NCBI RefSeq assembly: GCF_048265165.1
Contig: NZ_JBLXCD010000004.1
Location: forward strand, 212,403 to 276,402
DNA from: Oceanospirillum sp048265165
Lineage (GTDB): Bacteria; Pseudomonadota; Gammaproteobacteria; Pseudomonadales; Halomonadaceae
Reading direction: 5' to 3'
DNA: 64,000 bases
In this document: in pieces, positions 9,662-18,451 of the stretch
Layout of the letters: every line of letters starts with the position of its first letter
Position numbering within the stretch: position 1 is the first letter of the stretch
The notes under the pieces: model-generated
The model's input: the letters and a program-made list of their open reading frames with translations, nothing else
Databases searched by the model: none
What the model was told of the DNA's origin: nothing
Position numbers and translations under genes: made by a program

Positions 9662-9742
9662 GCTGACTCGGCTGATGCTGAAAACCCGTCTCCGGGGAAG
9701 CTCGTTTATCGCCCGTTGTTACAAGGGTTATAGGAAGGAAGC

Positions 9743-10954
9743 ATGTCAGATCAGGGTTTGATTCAGGCGAATAAGCCACTGCGGATTGTCATTGTAGCCG
9801 GAGAACTGTCCGGGGATATTCTGGGGGCAGGTTTGATCCGGGAATTAAAGAAACTCCACCCAGCGGCGGAGTTTTTTGGTATTGGCGGCCCCCGTATGCA
9901 GGAAGAAGGCTTTGTCAGCCACTGGCCGATGGACCGCCTCTCTGTGATGGGCTTTGTTGAGGTTTTTGGGCGGCTCCGGGAGTTACTCAATCTCCGTAAA
10001 GAAGTCCGTGACTTTTGCCTACAGGAAAAACCAGACCTGTTTGTGGGCATTGATGCCCCAGACTTTAATCTGACATTAGAAGGTTGGGTGCATGATGCCG
10101 GTATTCCTGTTGCGCACTATGTATCACCATCTGTCTGGGCCTGGAAGCAAGGACGTTTGAAGAAAATAGCACGGTGCGTCGATCATATGCTTACCCTGCT
10201 ACCCTTTGAAGCAGATTTTTATCATCGTAGGAAGATTCCGGTTACTTTTGTCGGGCACCCATTGGCAGACGAGCTACCAATGGATGTGGACCAGAACGCC
10301 TGTCGTGATCAGTTGGGGCTATCGAAAGAGCATTCTGTGCTGGCTGTCTTACCCGGTAGTCGCAGTAGTGAAGTAAAATATCTCGGGCAGACCTTTATTG
10401 ATACAGCGTTGCGTTGCTGTGAGATGATGCCGGAGTTACAGGTGGCAATCCCTTGTGCCAATGCATTACGTCGTCAACAGATTGAAGACCAGTTAGCGGC
10501 TGTTAAACCCGAATTGCGCCAGTGCTTTCATCTGTTTGATGGTATGTCCCGTGAAGTCATGAGTGCTTCTGATGCGGTTTTACTGGCATCTGGTACGGCT
10601 GCTCTGGAAGCGATGTTGCTGAAGAAACCTATGGTTGTGGCCTATAAAATGGCCTGGTTGAGTCATGCCATCATCAGTCGCATGATCAAGGTTGATCATA
10701 TCTCCCTGCCCAACCTGATAGCCGGTGAGGCTCTGGTACCTGAAATGATTCAGGATAAAGCTACCGTTGACTCCCTGAGTGACCTGCTACTGGATCGGTT
10801 GCAGAACCCTGATAACTACCGGGGGCTGGTTGAACGTTTTTATCAGTTGCACCATGAGCTAAAGCGTGAAGCCAGCCAGGTTGCTGCAAAAGCGCTTTCA
10901 GATCTTATGGAGCAGCAAGCACACTCTGATACACCGGCTGAGCACAAACACTGA
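9743..10954 (+). CDS. lpxB: Lipid-A-disaccharide synthase
   Basis: LpxB is a GT19 glycosyltransferase that joins UDP-diacylglucosamine and lipid X into the lipid A disaccharide on the inner face of the inner membrane. Visible family motifs are IVAGELSGDILGAGLI at the N-terminus, FFGIGGPRMQEEGF, VGIDAPDFNL, YVSPSVWAWKQGR and, in the C-terminal half, VLPGSRSSEVKYL and LASGTAALEAMLLKKPMVV. The length of 403 is slightly above the E. coli protein. A GGAAG site precedes the ATG. rnhB follows after 7 bases. Confidence 0.97.
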   Translation: MSDQGLIQANKPLRIVIVAGELSGDILGAGLIRELKKLHPAAEFFGIGGPRMQEEGFVSHWPMDRLSVMGFVEVFGRLRELLNLRKEVRDFCLQEKPDLFVGIDAPDFNLTLEGWVHDAGIPVAHYVSPSVWAWKQGRLKKIARCVDHMLTLLPFEADFYHRRKIPVTFVGHPLADELPMDVDQNACRDQLGLSKEHSVLAVLPGSRSSEVKYLGQTFIDTALRCCEMMPELQVAIPCANALRRQQIEDQLAAVKPELRQCFHLFDGMSREVMSASDAVLLASGTAALEAMLLKKPMVVAYKMAWLSHAIISRMIKVDHISLPNLIAGEALVPEMIQDKATVDSLSDLLLDRLQNPDNYRGLVERFYQLHHELKREASQVAAKALSDLMEQQAHSDTPAEHKH

Positions 10955-10961
10955 GGTTAAG

Positions 10962-11567
10962 ATGGCACACGACTGGCCCGAACTGGATATTCCCTATCAG
11001 GGAAAACTGCTTGCTGGTGTTGATGAAGTAGGCCGTGGGCCTCTTGTTGGCTCTGTTGTGACCGCGGCGGTTATTCTCGACCCTGACCGACCGATTTCAG
11101 GTTTGACCGACTCTAAAAAGCTCAGCGAAAAAAAGCGTGAAGCATTTTTTGATGAGATCAAAGAGAAAGCACTGGCCTGGCATATTGCTGAATGCTCTGT
11201 GGCTGAAATTGATCGGTTGAATATTCTGCACGCTACGATGCTGGCTATGCAGCGTGCGGTTGCAGGATTGAAGCCCGCAGCGGAGTTTGTGTTGATTGAT
11301 GGCAATCGTTGCCCTGATATGCCCTGTCCTGCTATGGCCGTGGTGAAAGGTGATCTACGCCACGCTGCCATCAGTGCTGCTTCAATTCTTGCTAAGGTTT
11401 ATCGGGACCAACAAATGGTTGAGCTTGAGGCCAGATACCCTGGTTATGGCTTTGCCCAGCATAAAGGCTATCCTACTAAGCAGCACTTTGCTGCTCTGGA
11501 AAAACTTGGCCCGATTCCTGAACATCGTCGTTCGTTTAAGCCCGTGCAACAACGGCTGGATCTGTAA
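10962..11567 (+). CDS. rnhB: Ribonuclease HII
   Basis: This enzyme removes ribonucleotides from DNA and cleaves RNA in RNA-DNA hybrids. It has the type 2 RNase H signature LLAGVDEVGRGPL with the first catalytic Asp-Glu pair, the DSKKLSEKKRE block, and later Asp residues in VLIDGNRCPD and SILAKVYRD. The frame is open from 10866 inside lpxB, but ATG 10962 is preceded by GAGGT and gives MAHDWPELDIPYQGKLLAG, a normal length of 201 residues. Placement between lpxB and dnaE is the standard gammaproteobacterial order. Confidence 0.96.
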   Translation: MAHDWPELDIPYQGKLLAGVDEVGRGPLVGSVVTAAVILDPDRPISGLTDSKKLSEKKREAFFDEIKEKALAWHIAECSVAEIDRLNILHATMLAMQRAVAGLKPAAEFVLIDGNRCPDMPCPAMAVVKGDLRHAAISAASILAKVYRDQQMVELEARYPGYGFAQHKGYPTKQHFAALEKLGPIPEHRRSFKPVQQRLDL

Positions 11568-11688
11568 CTCGCTTACCGGGCAGATATCCTATACTTTTAT
11601 TTTGCTGTTTTTTCTCAGAATACTTCTTTAGGTTCTTTGAAAGACAGGCCCTTTCGTCACCTGCTACTGTTCGTACATGAGATCTTTT

Positions 11689-14600
11689 ATGACGCCCTCT
11701 TTTGTTCACCTGCGTATTCATACGGAATTCTCTCTGGTTGATGGTCTGATTAAGATCAAAAAACTGCCCGGTAAGCTTGAAGAGCTGAAAATGCCTGCAT
11801 TGGGCATTACCGACGAGTCCAATATGTTTGCGCTGGTAAAGTTTTATAAAACGATGCAGGGTGCTGGTATTAAGCCGATCTCAGGAGCTGATATCTGGCT
11901 GGAAAATACCGCTGACCCGGCTAAACCTTACCGTCTGACTCTGTTAGCGATGAATAACACCGGTTATCGCAATATCACCGAACTCGTTTCCCGGGGATAT
12001 CTGGAAGGGCAGCATCAGGGCCGGAATATCCTTAAGGATGAGTGGTTGGCGGAGCAGTCAGAAGGCTTGATTGCACTGTCCGGAGCGAAAGAGGGTGAGG
12101 TTGGCCGCTTACTGGTTGGTGGTCATTATCCAGAGGCCCGGACTGCTTTACAGAAATGGATGCAGTTGTTTCCCGGCCGCTTCTATCTTGAGCTGCAGCG
12201 TACTTTCCGACCTGATGATGAACTCTGTGTCCATGAATCCGTGAAACTGGCCAGTGAGTGTCAGTGCCCGGTTGTTGCCACCAACGATGTACGCTTTCTT
12301 GAACGGGAAGATTTCTGGGCACATGAGACCCGAGTGTGTATTGGTGAAGGCCGGGCACTGGATGATCCCCATCGCAATAAAAGCTATTCAGAAGAGCAGT
12401 ACCTGAAGTCTCAGGAAGAGATGGCTGAGCTATTCAGTGATATACCTGAAGCGCTGCAGAATAGTGTCGAAATTGCAAAACGTTGCACGGTTGATGTGCA
12501 GTTGGGTAAATACTTTCTGCCGGATTATCCCATCCCTGAAGGTATGACCATGGATGATTTTTTCCGGAAAATTTCCCATGAAGGTCTGACTGAGCGACTG
12601 GAACAGCTGTTTGATACCCATGCTAAAGACTTTCCTCAGAAGGAAAAAATCTACCGTGAGCGGTTGGACTTTGAGCTGGATACCATTATTTCTATGGGAT
12701 TCCCCGGCTACTTTCTGATCGTAATGGACTTTATTCAATGGTCAAAAAATAACGGTGTGCCTGTAGGGCCGGGTCGTGGTTCCGGTGCCGGGTCACTGGT
12801 GGCTTACGCGCAAAAGATCACCGATCTTGATCCTCTGGAATACGATCTTCTGTTTGAACGCTTTCTCAATCCGGAGCGTGTCTCCATGCCTGACTTCGAT
12901 GTCGATTTCTGCATGGATGGTCGTGACCGGGTCATCGACTATGTTGCAGAAACCTATGGTCGAAACGCTGTATCTCAAATTGCCACCTTTGGCACCATGG
13001 CAGCGAAAGCGGTTGTGCGGGATGTAGCCCGTGCCCAGGGTAAACCTTATGGCCTGGCGGACAAGCTGTCTAAAATGATTCCCTTTGAAGTGGGCATGAC
13101 ACTTGAAAAAGCGTACGAGCAGGAAGAGCCACTCAGAGATTTTCTGACCAACGATGAAGATGCTGGTGAAATCTGGGAGATGGCCCTAAAGCTTGAAGGC
13201 ACCGTACGGGGTACCGGAAAGCATGCTGGTGGTGTGGTTATCTCTCCGACCAAGCTGACTGATTTTTCCCCGATTTTCTGTGAGGAGGGCGGTTCAAGCC
13301 TTGTAGCACAGTTTGATAAAGATGATGTGGAATCTGCAGGTCTTGTGAAGTTTGACTTTCTGGGACTGCGAACCCTGACCATTATCGACTGGGCCATTAA
13401 GGTGATGCAGGACAAAGGTCACACCGACTTTGATATTGCCAAAATTCCACTGGACGATGCACCTACCTTTGATTTATTGCAGCAAGGGGAGACTACTGCG
13501 GTATTCCAGCTGGAATCCCGGGGTATGAAGGATCTGATTAAGCGCCTTCGCCCCAGCTGCTTTGAAGATATTGTTGCTCTGGTAGCCCTATTCCGTCCGG
13601 GGCCTCTTCAGTCCGGCATGGTTGATGATTTTATCAAGCGTAAACATGGCGAAGAGAAAGTCTCTTATCCACACCCTAATTACCAGTTGAGCAGCCTCGA
13701 GCCGGTACTTAAACCCACGTACGGCATTATTCTGTATCAGGAGCAGGTGATGCAGATCGCCCAGGTGATGGCTGGTTATACCTTGGGCGGTGCAGATATG
13801 TTGCGCCGGGCGATGGGTAAGAAAAAGCCGGAAGAGATGGCCAAGCAGCGCTCTATTTTTCTGGAAGGCTGTAAGAGCAACAATATCGATGCAGATCTTG
13901 CGGGTAATATTTTTGATCTTGTGGAGAAGTTTGCCGGTTACGGTTTTAACAAATCGCACTCTGCGGCCTATGCACTGGTTTCCTATCAGACCGCTTATCT
14001 GAAGCGCCATCACCCGGAAGCCTTTATGGCAGCGGTACTATCTACCGAAATGCAGAACACGGACAAAGTGGTGACGCTGGTGGAAGAGTGCCGCCACATG
14101 AAGCTTCCCCTGACGCCGCCAGATGTCAATGCCGGTGATTTTAAATTCACCGTTAACGATGACAATGAAATTGTTTATGGCCTGGGGGCAATTAAAGGGG
14201 TTGGTGAAGGCCCGATTGACTCCATCGTAGCAGCTCGAAAAGAAGGTGGACCTTTTACTGACCTGTTTGATTTCTGTGCCCGAACCGACTCCCGGAAATT
14301 AAATAAGCGTACTGTTGAAGCCCTGATTCGTAGCGGTGCGCTGGATAAACTGGGCCCGAATCGTGCGGTGATGTCTGCCAGTCTTGAGGACGCGTTTAAA
14401 GCAGCGGAACAGAGTAACGTCAATGCCAATATTGGCATGATGGATATGTTTGGTGAAATTGAGGCCGAGCAGGATACAGACCTCTATGAAGAGCATCGTC
14501 AGGTACGGCAGTGGACCGATAAAGAGCGCCTGAAGGGTGAAAAAGATACGCTAGGTATCTATCTGACCGGCCACCCATTTGATGAATATGAAGCGGAAGT

Positions 14601-15171
14601 GCGCCGCTTTGCCCGCATGAGGCTAAGCGATCTGCAGGCCAGCCGTGAGACGCAGAAACTGGCTGGGCTGATTATTGATATTCGTACTATGAAAAGTAAG
14701 CGTGGTGATACCATCGCCTTTATTACGCTGGATGACAGATCCGGACGGATAGAAGTTTCCGTGTTTGGGGAGCTGTTTGAGGCGCATCGCAGTGAGTTGC
14801 AAAAAGACCAGCTGGTAGTGATTGAGGGGGATGTTAGCTTTGATGACTACTCCGGTAGCCTGAGAGTAAGAGCTAAAGGTGTAACCAGTTTGCTGGCTGC
14901 CCGCGTTCGTTATTGCTTAAGCTTACAGTTAAGCTGGCAGCAGAAAGAGATCGGCCGTAAACACCTGGATCTGTTACAAAACAAATTGAAACCTTTTACT
15001 GTGACATCTCCCGATGAAGGGGTTGTTGTGGAAATCACTTATAGTAAGCCGGAAGTCTGTGGTCGGGTACGCCTTTCTGATCAATGGCGGGTCGTGCCCA
15101 GTGATGAATTGATTTACAGCCTGTACGATGGCTTTGGCCTGAAGAGTGTCCGCCTTTCCTACGGCGATTAA
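11689..15171 (+). CDS. dnaE: DNA polymerase III alpha subunit
   Basis: DnaE is the replicative polymerase catalytic subunit. The N-terminal PHP domain starts with SFVHLRIHTEFSLVDGL. The palm holds GPGRGSGAGSLVAYAQ and the active-site acidic residues in SMPDFDVDFCMDGRDRVIDY. FRPGPLQSGMVDDFIKRKHG and GGADMLRRAMGKKK follow. A helix-hairpin-helix, an OB-fold (about residues 980-1070) and a C-terminal tau-binding tail complete it. The family N-terminus fits ATG 11689 (1160 residues). The frame also opens at ATG 11677, four codons earlier. The coding end overlaps a short reading frame described at 15146. Confidence 0.97.
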   Translation: MTPSFVHLRIHTEFSLVDGLIKIKKLPGKLEELKMPALGITDESNMFALVKFYKTMQGAGIKPISGADIWLENTADPAKPYRLTLLAMNNTGYRNITELVSRGYLEGQHQGRNILKDEWLAEQSEGLIALSGAKEGEVGRLLVGGHYPEARTALQKWMQLFPGRFYLELQRTFRPDDELCVHESVKLASECQCPVVATNDVRFLEREDFWAHETRVCIGEGRALDDPHRNKSYSEEQYLKSQEEMAELFSDIPEALQNSVEIAKRCTVDVQLGKYFLPDYPIPEGMTMDDFFRKISHEGLTERLEQLFDTHAKDFPQKEKIYRERLDFELDTIISMGFPGYFLIVMDFIQWSKNNGVPVGPGRGSGAGSLVAYAQKITDLDPLEYDLLFERFLNPERVSMPDFDVDFCMDGRDRVIDYVAETYGRNAVSQIATFGTMAAKAVVRDVARAQGKPYGLADKLSKMIPFEVGMTLEKAYEQEEPLRDFLTNDEDAGEIWEMALKLEGTVRGTGKHAGGVVISPTKLTDFSPIFCEEGGSSLVAQFDKDDVESAGLVKFDFLGLRTLTIIDWAIKVMQDKGHTDFDIAKIPLDDAPTFDLLQQGETTAVFQLESRGMKDLIKRLRPSCFEDIVALVALFRPGPLQSGMVDDFIKRKHGEEKVSYPHPNYQLSSLEPVLKPTYGIILYQEQVMQIAQVMAGYTLGGADMLRRAMGKKKPEEMAKQRSIFLEGCKSNNIDADLAGNIFDLVEKFAGYGFNKSHSAAYALVSYQTAYLKRHHPEAFMAAVLSTEMQNTDKVVTLVEECRHMKLPLTPPDVNAGDFKFTVNDDNEIVYGLGAIKGVGEGPIDSIVAARKEGGPFTDLFDFCARTDSRKLNKRTVEALIRSGALDKLGPNRAVMSASLEDAFKAAEQSNVNANIGMMDMFGEIEAEQDTDLYEEHRQVRQWTDKERLKGEKDTLGIYLTGHPFDEYEAEVRRFARMRLSDLQASRETQKLAGLIIDIRTMKSKRGDTIAFITLDDRSGRIEVSVFGELFEAHRSELQKDQLVVIEGDVSFDDYSGSLRVRAKGVTSLLAARVRYCLSLQLSWQQKEIGRKHLDLLQNKLKPFTVTSPDEGVVVEITYSKPEVCGRVRLSDQWRVVPSDELIYSLYDGFGLKSVRLSYGD

Positions 15172-15613
15172 ACTGTTTGTTTGTGCCCTGCTATACCTGT
15201 GGGGGCAAGCCTTTGCGCTGCCACCTCTGTTTGAAACAGAAAAATTGCCCTTGTGTATTCAGGGGTAGCCGCTGTTGGGCCGGAAAACAGACTTAAAGTA
15301 ACAGAACGTGACTTTTCAGAAACGCTTTAGCCACTGGCAAAGGTTTTTTTTAGACGATCTTTGCCGTAGTATTGTCGGTTTTAGATATAAGAGTATTGTC
15401 TGTTTTTAGACTTGGCTGTTTTTAACCTTAAGCTTCAGGCGTACTTAAAGGTGCAATCACCCGAATACCGATGCTTTGCTGGGTTGTAAAGCGATGAGGT
15501 GTAATACCGGTGAAACGGTATCAGCCGGGGCAGGATAAGACTTATTCACAGACGCTCAGAGGGCGGCTGTGTGCTTTTAATCGTAAGCATAGAATTTTAA
15601 ATAGCGTGGACCT
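15172..15613 (+). other. dnaE-accA intergenic region (442 bp) with repeats
   Basis: No conserved gene is recognised here. It holds two competing short frames (15146-15268 and 15183-15296). There is an inverted repeat GGCAAAG / CTTTGCC around 15336-15365 with a T-run between the arms. Two near-identical copies of AGTATTGTC(G/T)GTTTTAGA start at 15368 and 15392. A small hairpin ATACCG / CGGTAT lies near 15510-15525. It must contain the accA promoter, but I could not assign the elements. Confidence 0.6.
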
Positions 15614-16585
15614 ATGAACCCCAACTATCTGGACTTTGAACAGCCTATTGCAGAGCTGGAAGCAAAAATTGATGAACTACGTCTGGTTGGCAATGACAAC
15701 GAGTTGAACATTTCGGAAGAGATCGGCCGTTTGCAGGAAAAAAGCCTCAAACTGATGGAAGATATCTTCTCTAATCTGACCCCTGCTCAGGTTGTTCAAC
15801 TGTCTCGTCATCCGCAGCGTCCTTACACGTTGGACTATGTAAATCATATTTTTACCGACTTTGATGAACTGCATGGTGATCGTAACTTTGCAGATGATGC
15901 GGCTCTGGTCGGTGGTATTGCTCGCCTGGATGATAAGCCTGTGATGATTATCGGTCATCAGAAAGGCCGTTCCGTCAAAGAAAAAGTGCACCGTAATTTT
16001 GGTATGCCACGTCCAGAAGGTTATCGTAAAGCCTGTCGACTAATGGAGATGGCAGAGCGTTTTAAAATGCCAATCCTGACGTTTATCGATACACCGGGAG
16101 CATACCCGGGCATCGATGCGGAGGAGCGCGGCCAGAGTGAAGCTATTGCTTATAACCTGGCGGTTATGTCCCGTCTTGAAACCCCGATCATCTCAACGGT
16201 TATTGGTGAAGGTGGCTCTGGTGGCGCACTGGCCATTGGCGTTTGCGATGAACTGATTATGCTGAAAAACTCGATCTACTCAGTGATTTCACCGGAAGGT
16301 TGTGCATCGATTCTGTGGAAGAGTGCAGAGCGTGCCAACGATGCCGCTGAATCCATGGGTGTTACCGCGCCTCGCCTGCATCATCTGGGTCTCGTTGACC
16401 GCCTGATCGAAGAACCCCTTGGCGGTGCTCACCGGAATGCCGAGAAAGTTGCAGCAGATCTGAAACTGCAGTTGCTGGAGACACTGGATCGTCTTAATGG
16501 TATGAGTCGTGAACAGTTGGTAGAGCGCCGCTACGAGCGTCTGATGTCTTACTATGCGGGTAACCCCGACCTTGGTAACTGGTAA
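15614..16585 (+). CDS. accA: Acetyl-CoA carboxylase carboxyltransferase subunit alpha
   Basis: AccA pairs with AccD to move the carboxyl group from carboxybiotin to acetyl-CoA, making malonyl-CoA. The 323-residue protein starts with the usual MNPNYLDFEQPIAELEAKI helix, then the crotonase-like core. Key stretches are ELHGDRNFADDAALVGGIAR, the GHQKGR loop, IDTPGAYPGIDAEERGQSEA and IGEGGSGGALAIGVCDELIM, which form the oxyanion and CoA site. It is monocistronic by position, with a strong terminator after it at 16648. Confidence 0.97.
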   Translation: MNPNYLDFEQPIAELEAKIDELRLVGNDNELNISEEIGRLQEKSLKLMEDIFSNLTPAQVVQLSRHPQRPYTLDYVNHIFTDFDELHGDRNFADDAALVGGIARLDDKPVMIIGHQKGRSVKEKVHRNFGMPRPEGYRKACRLMEMAERFKMPILTFIDTPGAYPGIDAEERGQSEAIAYNLAVMSRLETPIISTVIGEGGSGGALAIGVCDELIMLKNSIYSVISPEGCASILWKSAERANDAAESMGVTAPRLHHLGLVDRLIEEPLGGAHRNAEKVAADLKLQLLETLDRLNGMSREQLVERRYERLMSYYAGNPDLGNW

Positions 16586-16647
16586 GCTATCCTAAATGTG
16601 CCAGTCATAACCGGCGCAGTCGTGATTAACGACTGGTGCTGATCAGT

Positions 16648-16683
16648 AACCCCGGTAAGCATCGCTTATCGGGGTTATTTTTT
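16648..16683 (+). terminator. Rho-independent terminator after accA
   Basis: A 13-bp stem (AACCCCGGTAAGC / GCTTATCGGGGTT, one G-T pair) with an ATC loop is followed directly by ATTTTTT. It ends the accA transcript before tilS. Confidence 0.92.
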
Positions 16684-16705
16684 ATCTGTCTGATGATGTA
16701 TCGAT

Positions 16706-18193
16706 ATGAAACCTGACGTGGTCACCTCCGATCTGCTACAGAATTTGCCACCTCACAAGCAGCTTTGGCTGGCCCTTAGCGGCGGATTAGATTCTGTTGT
16801 ACTCCTGGATCTGGCGGTAGAGTTTTGCGTGCTTCACCAGTCAAAACTAAACGTGGTCCATGTTCATCATGGTTTAAGTCTCAATGCTGATGTTTGGGCA
16901 AGCCATTGTTTAGAGTTATGTGATCAGTATCGGCAGGCTACATCGATTCAGCTCAGTTCCGTTGTCGAGAAAGTTAAGCTTTCCTCTGGCGCTTCTATTG
17001 AGGAGCAGGCTCGCCTTGCCCGCTATCAGGTATTCGAGCGCTGTCTGGCTGAGGGTGATCTGATGCTGATGGCGCATCATGGGGATGATCAGTTGGAAAC
17101 CGTGTTATTGCGATTGATGAGGGGCTCGGGTAGCACAGGGTTATCCGGGATGCCCATTTGCCGCCCTTTAGGACTCGGATACCTCTACCGACCCCTTTTA
17201 AGCGTTGAGCGCTCAGACCTTGAGCTTTATGCCAATAAGAAAGGCTTAAGTTGGGTGGAAGATGAATCAAACCTCAGTCGTGACTTTGATCGTAATTTTC
17301 TGCGGCATGAGATTGTGCCGCTATTAAAGCAGCGCTGGCCACAGGCAAGCTCTGTTATTGGCCGAAGTACTCAGGTCTTGGCCGAGAATGCCCAGTTGAA
17401 TGATGAGCTGGCGGCACTGGATCTGTCCTATATTATGGTATCTGATTATCAGCTTTCATGCTGTGCCCTATTGCAGCTTTCACCGGCGCGACAGCGCAAT
17501 GTACTGCGTTTCTGGCTGGTAAAGTCAGGAATCAGAGCGCCGGACTATCGGCATATCAATACGATTATTGATGAACTGGTATTGGCAGAAGCCGATGCCC
17601 AGCCTCTGTTTGCCCGGTCGGAATATGAGGTTCGTCGCTATCAGGGGCGCTTGTTTCTGATATTGCATGCTTCTGCAACTACAGAGGGACATAAAGCCTT
17701 GCTGAACCAGAAGGAAGGAGAGGAGTCTGAGAATCCGGCTTCAAAGCTATTGTTGCCGATCCGGAGTCGGCAGCTTCTTTCATTAGATGGCGCGGCTTTT
17801 CAGCTGCTCCCCTACCAGGACGTTGAGTATAGGTATCCAGAGGACAGTCAGAGCCTTCAGCTGCCTGCCGGAAGTACTTTAAGCCTTTCGTACCGGGAAG
17901 GTGGTGAGTCGATCTACCTGTTCCGCCGTGGCCGTAAGACCGTTAAAAAACTTTTGCAGGAATCCGGTGTTCCAGCTTGGTTACGGGATAAAGTACGGTT
18001 TTTCTGGCTTGCGAATGAGTCCGGCGAGCCGCAACTTATCGGGTTTTGGTCGCCTTTGCTTATCGATACTGCCCAGGATGCTGAAAACCCGGTATCCCGT
18101 GGAAAGTTCTGGTGGGATGTTAGTGTGTCTGAGAAGAAGTCCGATAAGGTTGGGCAGCCATTGCATCAGAAGATTGTGGTTCGGGCCTGCTGA
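16706..18193 (+). CDS. tilS: tRNA(Ile)-lysidine synthetase
   Basis: TilS converts C34 of tRNA-Ile(CAU) to lysidine using ATP, so that the tRNA reads AUA and not AUG. The PP-loop motif is SGGLDSVVLLDL near residue 25, followed by HVHHGLSLNADVWA and MAHHGDDQLETVLLRLMRGSG. A C-terminal TilS domain lies after about residue 390 (FRRGRKTVKKLLQESGVP). At 495 residues it is longer than the E. coli enzyme (432), with extra sequence around residues 325-365. The Shine-Dalgarno before ATG 16706 is weak. Confidence 0.95.
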   Translation: MKPDVVTSDLLQNLPPHKQLWLALSGGLDSVVLLDLAVEFCVLHQSKLNVVHVHHGLSLNADVWASHCLELCDQYRQATSIQLSSVVEKVKLSSGASIEEQARLARYQVFERCLAEGDLMLMAHHGDDQLETVLLRLMRGSGSTGLSGMPICRPLGLGYLYRPLLSVERSDLELYANKKGLSWVEDESNLSRDFDRNFLRHEIVPLLKQRWPQASSVIGRSTQVLAENAQLNDELAALDLSYIMVSDYQLSCCALLQLSPARQRNVLRFWLVKSGIRAPDYRHINTIIDELVLAEADAQPLFARSEYEVRRYQGRLFLILHASATTEGHKALLNQKEGEESENPASKLLLPIRSRQLLSLDGAAFQLLPYQDVEYRYPEDSQSLQLPAGSTLSLSYREGGESIYLFRRGRKTVKKLLQESGVPAWLRDKVRFFWLANESGEPQLIGFWSPLLIDTAQDAENPVSRGKFWWDVSVSEKKSDKVGQPLHQKIVVRAC

Positions 18194-18451
18194 GCTACAC
18201 TGGACTGATTAGGTCTTCGTTAAATATCAGAATGAATTACCCGGCGGGTGTATGGAAAAGTGCACGCTTTTTTTCTCGGATTGTTTGAGTTTTTCTTGCT
18301 GAATTCACGCGGTCTGAATTGTGAAGGGCAAGGCCTTCTGGTATCCTGCACTCCCATCTATTTTTGTACTTATGATGCGTAATTTTACACGGGTCAGGCA
18401 CAAGAATGAGTACCCCCCTTCTTTCTATTTGCAGCATAAAACAGGTTATCC

